The translations under genes and the position numbers were made by a program. A stretch of DNA of 64,000 nucleotides from Dolichospermum flos-aquae CCAP 1403/13F (lineage in GTDB: Bacteria > Cyanobacteriota > Cyanobacteriia > Cyanobacteriales > Nostocaceae), in NCBI RefSeq assembly GCF_012516395.1, contig NZ_CP051206.1, positions 3,454,501 to 3,518,500 of the forward strand, read 5' to 3'. Below the pieces are notes generated by a model. The model did no database searches. It was not told the origin of the DNA and saw only the letters and a list, made by a program, of their open reading frames with translations. This document shows positions 46,849 through 55,942 of the stretch, piece by piece (positions within the stretch are counted from its first letter, which is position 1; every line of letters begins with the position of its first letter).

Positions 46849-47943
46849 ATGCGCCGTTCTGCTTCTCTGCAAACTCTATTAATTTATGGACTCAGTGGAC
46901 CAATTATCGCCCTCAATATCTGGCTACTGTCTGTATTATTTCGTTTTTTCCAAAATCCAATTACTATTCTCAGTATTGCGGCAATTCTGGCTTTTTTACT
47001 GAATTACCCGGTTAAGTTACTTGAGAAAGTCAGAATTACCCGCACTCAAGCGGTAATCATTGTTTTACTACTAACTTTAACTTTGTTTATTGTTTTGGGT
47101 GTTACTCTCGTACCCATGCTAATTGACCAAACCATTCAACTTTTAAATAAGATTCCGGATTGGTTGGCGACTAGTCAAGCTAATTTAGATCACTTAGAAA
47201 GTTTAGCAAAGCAGCGGCGCTTATCTATAGACTTAAAGCTGGTAACAAATCAAATAAATGCTAATATTCAAAATCTGGTACAGCAAATAGCTTCAGGGGT
47301 AGTAGGATTTGCAGGAACACTATTATCAGGAATACTGAATGTAGTCTTAGTCATCGTTTTAGCTTTTTATATGCTTATATATGGCGATCGCGTTTGGTCT
47401 GGTTTAGTTAATCTGCTACCATCTAATATTGGTATTCCCTTTAGCCGATCATTGCAGTTAAATTTCCAAAACTTTTTCCTAAGCCAATTATTGCTGGGAC
47501 TGTTCATGGTCATAGCCCTCACACCCATATTCTTATTTTTAAAAGTCCCATTTGCTCTCTTATTTGCCATTATAATTGGTATTTCTGGACTTATTCCCGT
47601 TGTTGGCGCAACTTTAGGCATTGGTTTAGTCACAATGTTAGTATTAATCCAAAATTGGTGGTTAGCCTTTCCAGTCGCTACAATGGCAGTTATCATGCAA
47701 CAAATTAAAGATAATCTGTTAGCTCCAAAATTAATGGGTAATTTTATCGGACTCAACCCCCTGTGGATTTTTATCGCCATTTTAATGGGATTTGAAATTG
47801 CCGGATTATTAGGAACACTCGTTGCTGTGCCGATTGCTGGGACTATCAAAGGCACTTTTGATGCCATCAAAAGTAGTAACCATAGCGATTTTGTCTCAAA
47901 TTTTCGAGTTAATTATGGCTCAGAATTTGAAGAAGATGAATAA
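46849..47943 (+). CDS. AI-2E (PerM/TqsA) family transporter
   Basis: About 364 residues from the ATG at 46849 (MRRSASLQTLLIYGLSGPII). The frame is open further up to an ATG at 46759, but the extra 30 residues are coded by a dispersed repeat (GGAGTATGGCTAAAGCCAC and on), so they are probably not native. Eight or so membrane segments are visible. The family signature region IIGISGLIPVVGATLGIG and QQIKDNLLAPKLMGNFIGLNPLWI are present. Members export varied small molecules; the AI-2 assignment does not extend to all. The acidic C-terminus FEEDE ends the protein. ScpA follows. Confidence 0.85.
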   Translation: MRRSASLQTLLIYGLSGPIIALNIWLLSVLFRFFQNPITILSIAAILAFLLNYPVKLLEKVRITRTQAVIIVLLLTLTLFIVLGVTLVPMLIDQTIQLLNKIPDWLATSQANLDHLESLAKQRRLSIDLKLVTNQINANIQNLVQQIASGVVGFAGTLLSGILNVVLVIVLAFYMLIYGDRVWSGLVNLLPSNIGIPFSRSLQLNFQNFFLSQLLLGLFMVIALTPIFLFLKVPFALLFAIIIGISGLIPVVGATLGIGLVTMLVLIQNWWLAFPVATMAVIMQQIKDNLLAPKLMGNFIGLNPLWIFIAILMGFEIAGLLGTLVAVPIAGTIKGTFDAIKSSNHSDFVSNFRVNYGSEFEEDE

Positions 47944-48068
47944 GTTGGGCATGGGGTATTGGGCATTGGGCATTGAGAAAATTCTTCTTTCTTCTTTCTT
48001 CTTCCTCCTGATAGCGAAGCGTGGCGTTAGCCATACTCCTTCTTCCTGGTATTTTAAATTTTAAATTA

Positions 48069-48860
48069 ATGGATGCAGCCGAATTATTAGAAACAATTAC
48101 ACACCTGATTGAGCAAGCTGAAAAAGGGGAAATTGACCCTTGGGACGTGCGAGTTATTGAGGTGATTGATCATTACTTGGAATTAATGTCCCCAGAAGCA
48201 AAAACTATCAGAGGCTACGAAAGTGACTTATCTCAATCTGGACAGGCTTTTTTATCAGCATCAATGCTCGTATTATTTAAAGCTAATACATTAGTTCAGT
48301 TATCAACAGTATATAATACTCCAGAAAAAGTTTTAGATGATACACTATTAGGAATTGAAGACGGCTTGTTATATCCGGCCCATCGTTTGCACCTAGAGCA
48401 ACACTTGCGTCGTCGTCCGGCCGCTATGCCACCGCCAAAACGTCGGGTGACTTTGCAAGAGTTAATAGACCAGTTGCAAATTATGGCCAGCCAGCTAAAA
48501 CTGGTAAAAAAAGTTGATAAACCTAGGCGGTTTAAAGGTCGGCCTAGTGTGCAGACCATGCGAGAAGCTCTAGAGTTAGCGCACCAAGAAAATTTAACCC
48601 AAGTCGCGTTAGAAATAGAGCAGGTGTTATATGGTGCTGCTAAAGAGCAAAATTCAGAGGAACAATATTGGAATCTAGAAGAACTGATAGATTTATGGAT
48701 ACAGACAAAACAACCAGAGAAAAATGGGGAGCATCATGAATCAGAACACGGTAACTTAGTTAGCGTTTTTTGGGCTTTACTACTGCTATCGGCTCAATCT
48801 AAGGTAGAACTATTTCAAAAAGAATTTTACCAGGAAATTCAAATCCGCCTACCTAGCTAA
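48069..48860 (+). CDS. scpA: Segregation and condensation protein A
   Basis: 263 residues from the ATG at 48069 (MDAAELLETITHLIEQAEKG). The frame is open to 48021, but those codons fall in a dispersed repeat. ScpA is the kleisin of the SMC-ScpAB complex. The N-terminal helical domain reads EIDPWDVRVIEVIDHYLELM, and the C-terminal winged helix reads SVFWALLLLSAQSKVELFQKEFYQEI, both standard. scpB and smc are elsewhere. It follows the AI-2E gene on the same strand, 125 bp away. Confidence 0.92.
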   Translation: MDAAELLETITHLIEQAEKGEIDPWDVRVIEVIDHYLELMSPEAKTIRGYESDLSQSGQAFLSASMLVLFKANTLVQLSTVYNTPEKVLDDTLLGIEDGLLYPAHRLHLEQHLRRRPAAMPPPKRRVTLQELIDQLQIMASQLKLVKKVDKPRRFKGRPSVQTMREALELAHQENLTQVALEIEQVLYGAAKEQNSEEQYWNLEELIDLWIQTKQPEKNGEHHESEHGNLVSVFWALLLLSAQSKVELFQKEFYQEIQIRLPS

Positions 48861-48909
48861 AAGCAAGGGGCAGGGGGAGAATAAATTTCTATCTATTCCA
48901 ACTGACAAC

Positions 48910-49084
48910 TGTACGGGCGAAGCATTTGGAGAACTATTTTTGGCAATGACCGATAATTCATCTTCCAAATGCTTCGCCCCTACTGACAACTGACAACTGT
49001 ACGGGCGAAGCATTTGGAGAACTATTTTTGGCAATGACCGATAATTTATCTTCCAAATGCTTCGCCCCTACTAACAACTAACAA
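48910..49084. repeat. Two tandem copies (period 88 bp) of a palindromic repeat
   Basis: Units start with GTACGGGCGAAGCATTTGGA at 48911 and 48999 and end AATGCTTCGCCCCTACT. Each forms a long hairpin with GGCGAAGCATTTGG and CCAAATGCTTCGCC arms. Copies also occur inverted at 50311 and inside mfd at 27971. CTGACAACTGACA heptamers join the units. Confidence 0.95.
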
Positions 49085-49105
49085 CTGACTAAGGAATAAA
49101 ATTTT

Positions 49106-50275
49106 ATGAAAGCGATGATTCTTGCAGCGGGAAAGGGTACTCGTATCCGTCCCATCACATATACAATTCCCAAACCCATGATTCCTATTCTGCAAAAGCC
49201 GGTTATGGAATTTTTACTGGAGTTATTGCGCCAACATGGATTTGACGAAATTATGGTCAATGTCAGCCATTTGGCGGAAGAAATAGAAAGTTATTTCCGT
49301 GATGGTCAGCGGTTTGGAGTGCAGATTGCCTATTCTTTTGAAGGTAAAATTGATGATGATGGTAAACTCGTCGGCGAAGCTATTGGTTCGGCCGGAGGTA
49401 TGCGGCGGATTCAAGACTTCTCACCATTTTTTGATGACACATTTGTAGTGTTATGTGGTGATGCTTTAATTGATTTAGATTTAACTGCGGCGGTAAAGTG
49501 GCATAAATCCAAAGGGGCGATCGCTACTATTATCACCAAATCAGTTCCCAAAGAAGAGGTTTCTAGCTACGGTGTGGTGGTTACTGACGAAAATAATCGC
49601 GTTCAAGCTTTCCAAGAAAAACCTTCAACAGAAGAAGCCCTTAGCACTAATATCAATACAGGTATTTATATTTTCGAGCCAGAAGTGTTTAAATATATAC
49701 CCTCTGGAGTGGAATATGACATTGGTAGCCAGTTATTCCCCCAACTTGTAGCAGATAACGCCCCTTTTTATGCTATTCCCATGGATTTTGAATGGGTAGA
49801 TATTGGTAAAGTTCCCGATTATTGGCGAGCAATTCGTGGTGTTTTATCAGGAGAAATTAAAAATGTCCAAATCCCCGGACATGAAGTCGCTCCCGGTATT
49901 TTTACTGGGTTAAATGTATCTGTAAATTGGGATAAAGTTGATATCACTGGACCTGTTTATATTGGGGGAATGACCAAAATCGAAGATGGGGCAAAAATTA
50001 TTGGACCAGCAATGATTGGTCCAAATTGCTGGATTTGTAGTGGGGCTACTGTAGACAACAGTGTAATTTTTGAATGGTCGCGTTTAGCTCCAGGAGTCCG
50101 CTTAGTAGATAAGCTGGTGTTTGGGCGTTACTGTGTAGATAAGACGGGAGCATCTATTGATGTGCAAGCTGCGGCTTTAGATTGGCTAATTACTGATGCT
50201 CGGCAAACTCGACCTTCAGAAATACCTTTAGAACACCAAGCGATCGCTGAATTATTAGGAGCAAATGTTAATTAG
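49106..50275 (+). CDS. NDP-sugar pyrophosphorylase with left-handed beta-helix, probable mannose-1-phosphate guanylyltransferase type
   Basis: 389 residues. The nucleotidyltransferase domain (about 1-235) has MKAMILAAGKGTRIRPITY with the G-x-G-T-R-I-R-P nucleotide loop, FVVLCGDALIDLD with the metal Asp, and NINTGIYIFEPEVF. The C-terminal region (about 250-350) has repeats of a left-handed beta-helix (GPVYIGGMTKIEDGAKIIGP, IGPNCWICSGATVDNS). It makes nucleotide sugars for polysaccharide synthesis. GDP-mannose is the usual product of this cyanobacterial group, but the sugar is not proven. The ATG follows AAGGAATAAAATTTT. Confidence 0.88.
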   Translation: MKAMILAAGKGTRIRPITYTIPKPMIPILQKPVMEFLLELLRQHGFDEIMVNVSHLAEEIESYFRDGQRFGVQIAYSFEGKIDDDGKLVGEAIGSAGGMRRIQDFSPFFDDTFVVLCGDALIDLDLTAAVKWHKSKGAIATIITKSVPKEEVSSYGVVVTDENNRVQAFQEKPSTEEALSTNINTGIYIFEPEVFKYIPSGVEYDIGSQLFPQLVADNAPFYAIPMDFEWVDIGKVPDYWRAIRGVLSGEIKNVQIPGHEVAPGIFTGLNVSVNWDKVDITGPVYIGGMTKIEDGAKIIGPAMIGPNCWICSGATVDNSVIFEWSRLAPGVRLVDKLVFGRYCVDKTGASIDVQAAALDWLITDARQTRPSEIPLEHQAIAELLGANVN

Positions 50276-50310
50276 TTAGTTGTCAGTTGTTCGTTGTCAG
50301 TTATTCGTTG

Positions 50311-50396
50311 TCAGTAGGGGCGAAGCATTTGGAAGATAAATTATCGGTCATTGCCAAAAATAGTTCTCCAAATGCTTCGCCCGTACAGTTGTCAGT
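50311..50396. repeat. Inverted single copy of the palindromic repeat
   Basis: Begins TCAGTAGGGGCGAAGCATTT and ends GCTTCGCCCGTACAGTTGTC, in the orientation opposite to the tandem pair at 48910. GTCAGTT/GACAACT heptamers flank it (50276-50310, 50397-50467). Confidence 0.93.
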
Positions 50397-50467
50397 TGTC
50401 AGTTGTCCGTTATCCGTTGTTTTTCTTTACCACTGACCACTGACCACTGACAACTGACAACTGACTA

Positions 50468-52480
50468 TTAACTATTCAAGTAAGTATACCGTTGTAAACT
50501 TTGCTCATAAGTTTGTAGTAGTCGCTGAGATTCTGTTATAGTAATGTGCTGTTCTTCTAAAGCTCGCTCACACCGTTGGCGAATATTTTCTATCATGTCC
50601 TCAGCATCATACTGGACGTAGCTCAGAACTTCACTCATGGTATCGCCCTTGACAACGTGTTCAATTTGATAACCTTTGGGTGTTAAATTAATGTGAACAG
50701 CGTTAGTGTCACCAAAAAGATTATGTAAATTCCCCATAATTTCCTGGTACGCTCCATTCAGGAACATTCCCAGATAATAAGGTTTCCCCGGCTCAAATTC
50801 GTGCAGTTCTAACACTGATTTGACATCTCGCAAATCTATGAAGCGGTCTATTTTCCCATCACTATCACAGGTTAGATCCGCTAAAATTCCTCTCCGGGTT
50901 GGTTCTTCATCCAGACGATGTATAGGCATAATGGGAAATAGTTGATCTATCGCCCAACAGTCCGGTGCTGATTGAAACACGGAAAGATTGATATAATAAA
51001 TGGAAGCCATGATTTTTTCTAGGTCTTCCAACTCATCAGGTACGTATTCTTCCTGACGGATCAGAGTTAAAACTTTTTGACAACAAGCCCAGTAAAGACG
51101 CTCGGCTTTAGCGCGTTCCTTGAGGCGCAAAATTCCTAAGTTAAAACGACTGATGGCTTCCTCTTTGAATTGAGCCGCATCGTGATAGAACTCTTGGTAA
51201 TTTTCTTTGTTGATGGATTGGTAGGTTTCCCAGAGATATTTAATGATTGGGGATTCTCCCTCTTGGTGAGGAGAAGGGGGATCAAGGGGGACATCGCTGG
51301 TGCTGAGAACATCAAAGATTAAAACCGATTGGTGGGAAGAAATCGCCCGGCCACTTTCACTCACTAATGTTGGTACGGGAATATGCTTTTCATCACAGGT
51401 ATCTTTTAACTCTGCCACGATGTCGTTAGCATAGTTTTGCATATTGTAGTTTTTCGAGGTGTAGAAGTTGGTTTGAGAGCCGTCGTAATCTACACCCAAG
51501 CCACCACCAACGTCTAAATATTTCATATCTGCCCCCAGCATGGCCAACTCCACATAAATGCGGCTGGCTTCTTGGATGGCATCTTTAATGACATTGATAG
51601 CAGAGATTTGAGAACCAATGTGAAAGTGTAATAACTGCAAAGAACCGAGTAAGTCGGCTGCACCTAATTTTTCCACAGCTTCCATAATTTCGGGAATTGT
51701 CAAGCCAAACTTAGCGCGATCGCCTGTGGAAGTTCCCCAACGCCCCATTCCCTGGGTACTTAATTTCGCTCTTACTCCCAAGATGGGTTTAATGCCTAAT
51801 TGACGGCTGACCGCAATGGCCAAATCTACCTCTTCAATTTGCTCTAGGACGATCACTGGTGTTTGTCCTAGCTTCTGGGCTAACATCGCTGTTTCGATGT
51901 ATTCCTGGTCTTTGTAGCCGTTGCAAATTAACAATGCGCCTGGCGTATCCAACAAGGCTAGAGCAATCATTAATTCTGGCTTAGAACCTGCTTCTAAACC
52001 AAATTGATGGGGTTTACCAAATCTCACTAAATCTTCGATCAGGTGGCGTTGTTGATTGCACTTAACGGGAAATACTCCCCGATATACCCCAGGATAGTTA
52101 TAGCGAGCGATCGCTTTGGCAAAACAAGCATTTAATCGCTCAATTCGGTCTTCCAAAATATCAGAAAACCGGATTAACATGGGTAGCCCCAAATTACGCT
52201 GCTTTAAAGCATTTACCAACTCGAACAAGTCTAATGACCCACCACGTTCACCCTTGGGGGAGACAGTCACATGACCAGCCGCATTAATCGAAAAATAAGG
52301 CTTTCCCCAACCTTCAATCCGGTACAGGTCTTCACTGTTCTCAATTTTCCAAGGTAGAGGTAAATCTCCCGTAATTGGACTAGGGACTAGTAGTTGCTTC
52401 TGTTTTTGGCGTTTCAATTCAGCTTTATGCCCATTAGACGGCATTTTCACAATTTCATCAGCGGTTGACTCGACACCCAT
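50468..52480 (-). CDS. speA: Biosynthetic arginine decarboxylase
   Basis: 670 residues, the normal length for SpeA, a PLP-dependent fold III decarboxylase converting arginine to agmatine for polyamine synthesis. The PLP lysine is expected in VYRGVFPVKCNQQRHLIED. The DVGGGLGVDYDGSQTN segment binds phosphate, and the active-site region VFQSAPDCWAIDQLFPIMPI follows. A Pro-rich loop PLDPPSPHQEGESPI is present, judged a natural loop variant. The ATG at 52480 opens MGVESTADEIVKM. Confidence 0.95.
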   Translation of the reverse strand: MGVESTADEIVKMPSNGHKAELKRQKQKQLLVPSPITGDLPLPWKIENSEDLYRIEGWGKPYFSINAAGHVTVSPKGERGGSLDLFELVNALKQRNLGLPMLIRFSDILEDRIERLNACFAKAIARYNYPGVYRGVFPVKCNQQRHLIEDLVRFGKPHQFGLEAGSKPELMIALALLDTPGALLICNGYKDQEYIETAMLAQKLGQTPVIVLEQIEEVDLAIAVSRQLGIKPILGVRAKLSTQGMGRWGTSTGDRAKFGLTIPEIMEAVEKLGAADLLGSLQLLHFHIGSQISAINVIKDAIQEASRIYVELAMLGADMKYLDVGGGLGVDYDGSQTNFYTSKNYNMQNYANDIVAELKDTCDEKHIPVPTLVSESGRAISSHQSVLIFDVLSTSDVPLDPPSPHQEGESPIIKYLWETYQSINKENYQEFYHDAAQFKEEAISRFNLGILRLKERAKAERLYWACCQKVLTLIRQEEYVPDELEDLEKIMASIYYINLSVFQSAPDCWAIDQLFPIMPIHRLDEEPTRRGILADLTCDSDGKIDRFIDLRDVKSVLELHEFEPGKPYYLGMFLNGAYQEIMGNLHNLFGDTNAVHINLTPKGYQIEHVVKGDTMSEVLSYVQYDAEDMIENIRQRCERALEEQHITITESQRLLQTYEQSLQRYTYLNS

Positions 52481-52580
52481 TTCTTCCTGACCTCTGTGGT
52501 TGCCTACGAAAATAATAATTTAACAAAATAGTTCTGGTGAGGGATATACAACTAGAAATAATTTCTGATTAAGAATTAGT

Positions 52581-52794
52581 AATTAGGGGCTGCTGAATAA
52601 ACCTAGAACTGAGATATATCAAGAGTTTGAAGGTAAAAAAGGTGAATCAGGTGCAAGGAATAAGGGTTGAAATCAGCAAAAACCTATCACTTGACCAGAT
52701 TCAATACTATTCTTCTCTTCTTCTAATTCTTCCTCCTGACTCCTGACTCCTGACTCCTAGCCCTCACAGACAACTTTTTCAGCACCCCCTAATT
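52581..52794. mobile_element. MITE-like element, copy 2 (about 214 bp)
   Basis: Same layout as 10870-11083: left end AATTAGGGGCTGCTGAATAA, right end TTTTTCAGCACCCCCTAATT. The interior shares AATCAGGTGCAAGGAATAAG and CCTATCACTT with copy 1 and has a TCCTGAC tandem near its right end. The surrounding 52481-53001 has no gene. Confidence 0.88.
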
Positions 52795-53001
52795 ATAAAT
52801 ATCGTCATTACCATGGTGCGCTACCCGTAGAGGGGTAAGTAAGCCTTGCTGCGTCTTTACTAGCCAGAAAAGAAGACAATTTTTTTCTCGTTCCCTTATC
52901 TCTGCAATTTTTCGGGAATATTCACAAGACTACTAGACAAAAGACATCAATACAACTGACAATTAACCCATCAAAATTTGATTATGTTTTTGGAGACAGA
53001 T

Positions 53002-53451
53002 TTGGAACGCACATTTTTAGCAATTAAACCTGACGGTGTACAACGCGGCTTGGTGGGTGAAATTATCCGCCGATTTGAAACTAAGGGCTTTACCCTAGTG
53101 GGCTTAAAGTTTATGAAGGTTAGTAAAGAATTAGCGGAAAAACATTATGATGTTCACCGTGAAAGACCTTTTTTCCCTGGTTTAGTGGAATTTATCATTT
53201 CTAGTCCAGTGGTAGCCATGGTTTGGGAAGGCGAGGGCGTTGTGGTAGCAGCCAGAAAAATTATTGGCGCAACCAACCCTTTAACAGCAGAACCAGGCAC
53301 AATTCGCGGCGATTTTGGCGTTAATGTCGGTCGCAACCTCATTCATGGTTCTGATGCTCAAGAAACCGCCCAAACAGAAATTGCGCTGTGGTTTAAGGAA
53401 GAGGAATTGGTTGCTTGGCAACCTCATTCCGCACCTTGGTTAAATGAGTAA
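53002..53451 (+). CDS. ndk: Nucleoside diphosphate kinase
   Basis: NDK balances nucleoside triphosphate pools by phosphoryl transfer through an active-site His, seen in [10 protein letters not shown]. The core [20 protein letters not shown] and [15 protein letters not shown] are standard. A longer frame reaches ATG 52984 and TTG 52978, but a TTG at 53002 gives exactly the usual 149 residues and has GGAGA 5 bases upstream; I prefer it. The TTG start is therefore inferred. Downstream are GGGTAAT heptamers and then the convergent TerC gene. Confidence 0.93.
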   Translation: MERTFLAIKPDGVQRGLVGEIIRRFETKGFTLVGLKFMKVSKELAEKHYDVHRERPFFPGLVEFIISSPVVAMVWEGEGVVVAARKIIGATNPLTAEPGTIRGDFGVNVGRNLIHGSDAQETAQTEIALWFKEEELVAWQPHSAPWLNE

Positions 53452-53457
53452 TTAGGG

Positions 53458-53488
53458 ATGGGTAATGGGTAATGGGTAATGGGTAATA
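53458..53488 (+). repeat. GGGTAAT heptamer array
   Basis: Four near-perfect GGGTAAT units after ndk; STRR type. Confidence 0.9.
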
Positions 53489-53520
53489 AAACTGTTACCT
53501 GTTACCTGTTCCCTACCTAA

Positions 53521-54243
53521 TTACTTCAAGACTTCGGCTTTTTCCTTTTCTTCTGGAACTAATTCCACAACGGTGCGTTTAGAGAAGCCCCAGGCTAAGA
53601 TGATACCAATAGCTGTCACCATGAGCCATTGTGGTGGGACTAAATCATCGTTGATGACTTTTAATAACAGACGTAAACCTACAAACGCTACAGTGATGTA
53701 ACCTGCGTCTTCTAAGTTTGCATATTCATCTAACCAGCGGATAAATAATCCAGCCATGAATCGGAGGGTGACAATACCGATGGTTGTACCAGTGATTACT
53801 AACCATGTTTCTTGAGAAACGGCGATCGCTGTGGTTACACTATCCAAGGAAAAGGCTAAATCGGTAAAGGCAATCACGGGTATAGCTTGCCACAGAGATT
53901 TAAAACGTGGTCCGTGATGGTGATTGGATTCGTCTTCTTGAGAGCTAAAGTGTTGGAATACTAGCCATAAGAGATAACCAGCGCCCAATAGTTCAAATTG
54001 CCAAAATTTTTGTACCCAAGTAGCTGTTAACAATAGGGTGATTCGGAGGACATAAGCAAATACTAAACCAATGTTTAGGGCTTGACCTTCTAGTTTTTTG
54101 TCTTCTAGTCCTTGGGCGATCGCAGCGAGGGCGATCGCATTATCAGCCGATAGCACTGCCTCTAAAAACACTAAGATTAAGAGGACTATAGAAGCTTCGA
54201 TGCTGAAATGAAAATCTAGGTAATTAAATATTTGGTCTAACAT
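53521..54243 (-). CDS. TerC-family integral membrane protein
   Basis: 240 residues with about seven membrane segments. Conserved acidic residues in membrane segments mark the TerC family: LEAVLSADNAIALAAIA and AFTDLAFSLDSVTTAIAVS. TerC-type proteins are linked to metal-ion export, especially Mn2+, and to membrane-protein insertion in plastids. A His-rich cytoplasmic loop (ESNHHHGPRF) may bind metal. The role in this organism is inferred. The C-terminus is charged (PEEKEKAEVLK). Confidence 0.9.
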   Translation of the reverse strand: MLDQIFNYLDFHFSIEASIVLLILVFLEAVLSADNAIALAAIAQGLEDKKLEGQALNIGLVFAYVLRITLLLTATWVQKFWQFELLGAGYLLWLVFQHFSSQEDESNHHHGPRFKSLWQAIPVIAFTDLAFSLDSVTTAIAVSQETWLVITGTTIGIVTLRFMAGLFIRWLDEYANLEDAGYITVAFVGLRLLLKVINDDLVPPQWLMVTAIGIILAWGFSKRTVVELVPEEKEKAEVLK

Positions 54244-54512
54244 TCCAATTTCTCAGGCAAAAATCAATAATTTACAGAATTAGAGCTTAAAAGTTTTTCT
54301 TGTAGAAAGCACAACAAATTACTACTTTCATCTATTTTAACTTGCATTTAGCCTAGTTTTAATGAGTAATTTCCGTCACCACTCTAAACTAGATAACTAA
54401 AAGTTAGCATACTTATATTCATAAATTGACTTTATCATCTTATTTACCTGATATGTCATATCTTCCTGACATTTTGGTAATTCTTATTATTAACTATTAT
54501 TTTCCTCATTCA

Positions 54513-54552
54513 TTCCACAGGATTTCCACAGGTAATTTTGTAGTTTTCCACA
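54513..54552 (+). promoter_or_regulatory. Three DnaA-box-like sites
   Basis: TTCCACA (54513), TTTCCACA (54523) and TTTTCCACA (54544). The last is the sequence reported for cyanobacterial DnaA boxes. Common CCACA positions are offset by 11 and 22 bases, close to whole helical turns. No dnaA or dnaN gene is adjacent. Confidence 0.5.
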
Positions 54553-54557
54553 GATGT

Positions 54558-54686
54558 TTGACGAGTTAATCAGCTATTGCTGACTTATTGGGGATTGTGA
54601 ATTTTTCACTACTAACAGGCTTGATAACCGAGTTTTCATGAAGTTATGTAACAAAAATATAGTTATAAGCCTGATTAATTCGTCAA
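54558..54686. repeat. Nested inverted repeat
   Basis: Outer arms TTGACGAGTTAATCAG (54558-54573) and CTGATTAATTCGTCAA (54671-54686), one mismatch. Inner arms AGGCTTGATAAC (54617) and GTTATAAGCCT (54662), one unpaired base. The right arms are contiguous and the left arms are split by 43 bases. Confidence 0.8.
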
Positions 54687-54906
54687 GATTTATTTTTGAC
54701 TGCTAATTGTTAACATTTCGCAGCATTGACAAATCCACCTGTTGTGAGCGCAAAATGATGAGTCTTAGTTTGATTCCCTTAGGCATCTGCATTTTGTATT
54801 TTGGTTTATTTTAATTTCCTTCCCTACTTTCCTCACAGGGGATGAATCAGCCCTCAGTCAAACTGAACACAAGTAACTTCTCTTGATTAATCTACAGGAA
54901 AATTTT

Positions 54907-55101
54907 ATGAACACAACAGTTCCTCTCTTTACCGAAATTCCCGAAACATTACAGGAATCCATGAACAACTATCTGCAAAGCCATCCTGATTGGGATCAAA
55001 CCCGCGTATTAACAGCGGCTTTATCGCTATTTTTGCTGCAAAATGGCGAAAGCGATCGCCGAGCGGCTCGTGTTTACTTAGAAACTTTATTTCATCAATA
55101 A
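54907..55101 (+). CDS. DUF2811-type small protein
   Basis: 64 residues from the ATG at 54907 (AGGA about 8 bases upstream); a TTG at 54883 would lengthen it. FTEIPETLQESMNNYLQSHPDWDQTRVLTAALSLFLLQNG matches the DUF2811 family of small cyanobacterial proteins as I recall it. Function is unknown; the helical amphipathic pattern suggests a small adaptor. It lies alone, between the DnaA-box-like region and a hairpin. Confidence 0.8.
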   Translation: MNTTVPLFTEIPETLQESMNNYLQSHPDWDQTRVLTAALSLFLLQNGESDRRAARVYLETLFHQ

Positions 55102-55187
55102 TCCGGATAAATACTGGATTAAATTAATAAACCAACTCTGTTTCTGTTCACAACATTTTGCGTTGATAGCATAAATTTTGCAGCCCT

Positions 55188-55214
55188 GCTCCCACGCCTT
55201 CAAGGCATGGGAGC
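55188..55214. terminator. Hairpin between convergent genes
   Basis: GCTCCCACGCCTT and CAAGGCATGGGAGC arms with one mismatch and almost no loop. There is no T run. It lies between the DUF2811 gene and the response regulator. Confidence 0.55.
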
Positions 55215-55243
55215 GGCGGAAGTTTAGAGATAGTAGTCAAGTT

Positions 55244-55942
55244 TTAGTTAGAAGTAGCGCATTCAAATTTGTACCCTACACCACGGATAGTGTGAATTAA
55301 TGTTGATTGAGTCGGATCGATTTCAATTTTCTTACGAATTTGACCAATATGGACATCTACAACCCGTTGATCCCCAACATATTCATAGTCCCAAACTTTT
55401 TGGATCAGTTCAGATCGTCGCCAAACTCTAGCTGGATGACTAGCTAAAAAATATAATAAGTCAAATTCCAGAGCAGTTAAGAGAATGGGTTCGCTATTAA
55501 GCATTACTTCCCGTCCTATGGAATCAATAGTTAGTTTGTCAAAGATAAGACGTTGCTGTTCTGCATTAGTTACAACCCGCTGCCGCCTTAAAATTGCTGC
55601 TACTCTAACTTCTAACTCTCCTAAACCAAATGGCTTAGTGAGATAGTCATCAGCACCTTTAGAAAAACCGCGAATTTTATCCGCTTCGTCTGTCCTGCTA
55701 GTCAGTAGTAGCACAAATACACCACTACGACTCTGCATTTCTTGACAGAGGTTAAAACCAATCACATCCGGCAAATTAACATCTAGAATTACTAAATCAG
55801 GGTTAAATTGCTCAAACATACTTAGACCAGTCTTACCATCTTCGGCAGACTCAACTTGATAATTTTGTTTGAGTAAAAAGCGTTGGATTAAATTCCGAAC
55901 CGCAGGATCGTCGTCAATTACAAGAATCTTGGCAGCAGCCAT
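55244..55942 (-). CDS. OmpR-type response regulator
   Basis: 232 residues. The receiver domain has ILVIDDDPAVRNLIQRF (acidic pocket), LVILDVNLPDVIG (phospho-Asp) and DDYLTKPFGLGEL (conserved Lys). The C-terminal winged helix reads LTALEFDLLYFLASHPARVW then VVDVHIGQIRKKI and IRGVGYKFE. Its receiver resembles my memory of the NrrA/Rre37 (sll1330) group involved in nitrogen and carbon response, but this is not certain. No sensor kinase is adjacent. The ATG is at 55942. Confidence 0.9.
   Translation of the reverse strand: MAAAKILVIDDDPAVRNLIQRFLLKQNYQVESAEDGKTGLSMFEQFNPDLVILDVNLPDVIGFNLCQEMQSRSGVFVLLLTSRTDEADKIRGFSKGADDYLTKPFGLGELEVRVAAILRRQRVVTNAEQQRLIFDKLTIDSIGREVMLNSEPILLTALEFDLLYFLASHPARVWRRSELIQKVWDYEYVGDQRVVDVHIGQIRKKIEIDPTQSTLIHTIRGVGYKFECATSN

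Larger units (their letters stand above)
54244..54906. other. Intergenic region with DnaA-box-like cluster and nested inverted repeats
   Basis: About 660 bp without a gene, AT-rich. DnaA-type boxes lie at 54513-54552, and a nested inverted repeat at 54558-54686. An AGGA ribosome site precedes the DUF2811 ATG. Confidence 0.6.

Noticed and set aside
48910..49084. Tandem 88-bp repeats as a CRISPR array
   Set aside because: Only two units, long palindromes, no spacers and no cas genes; the repeat occurs singly elsewhere.
51240..51300. Pro-rich loop in SpeA as an inserted repeat
   Set aside because: A comparable loop is expected in cyanobacterial SpeA, so natural variation is simpler.
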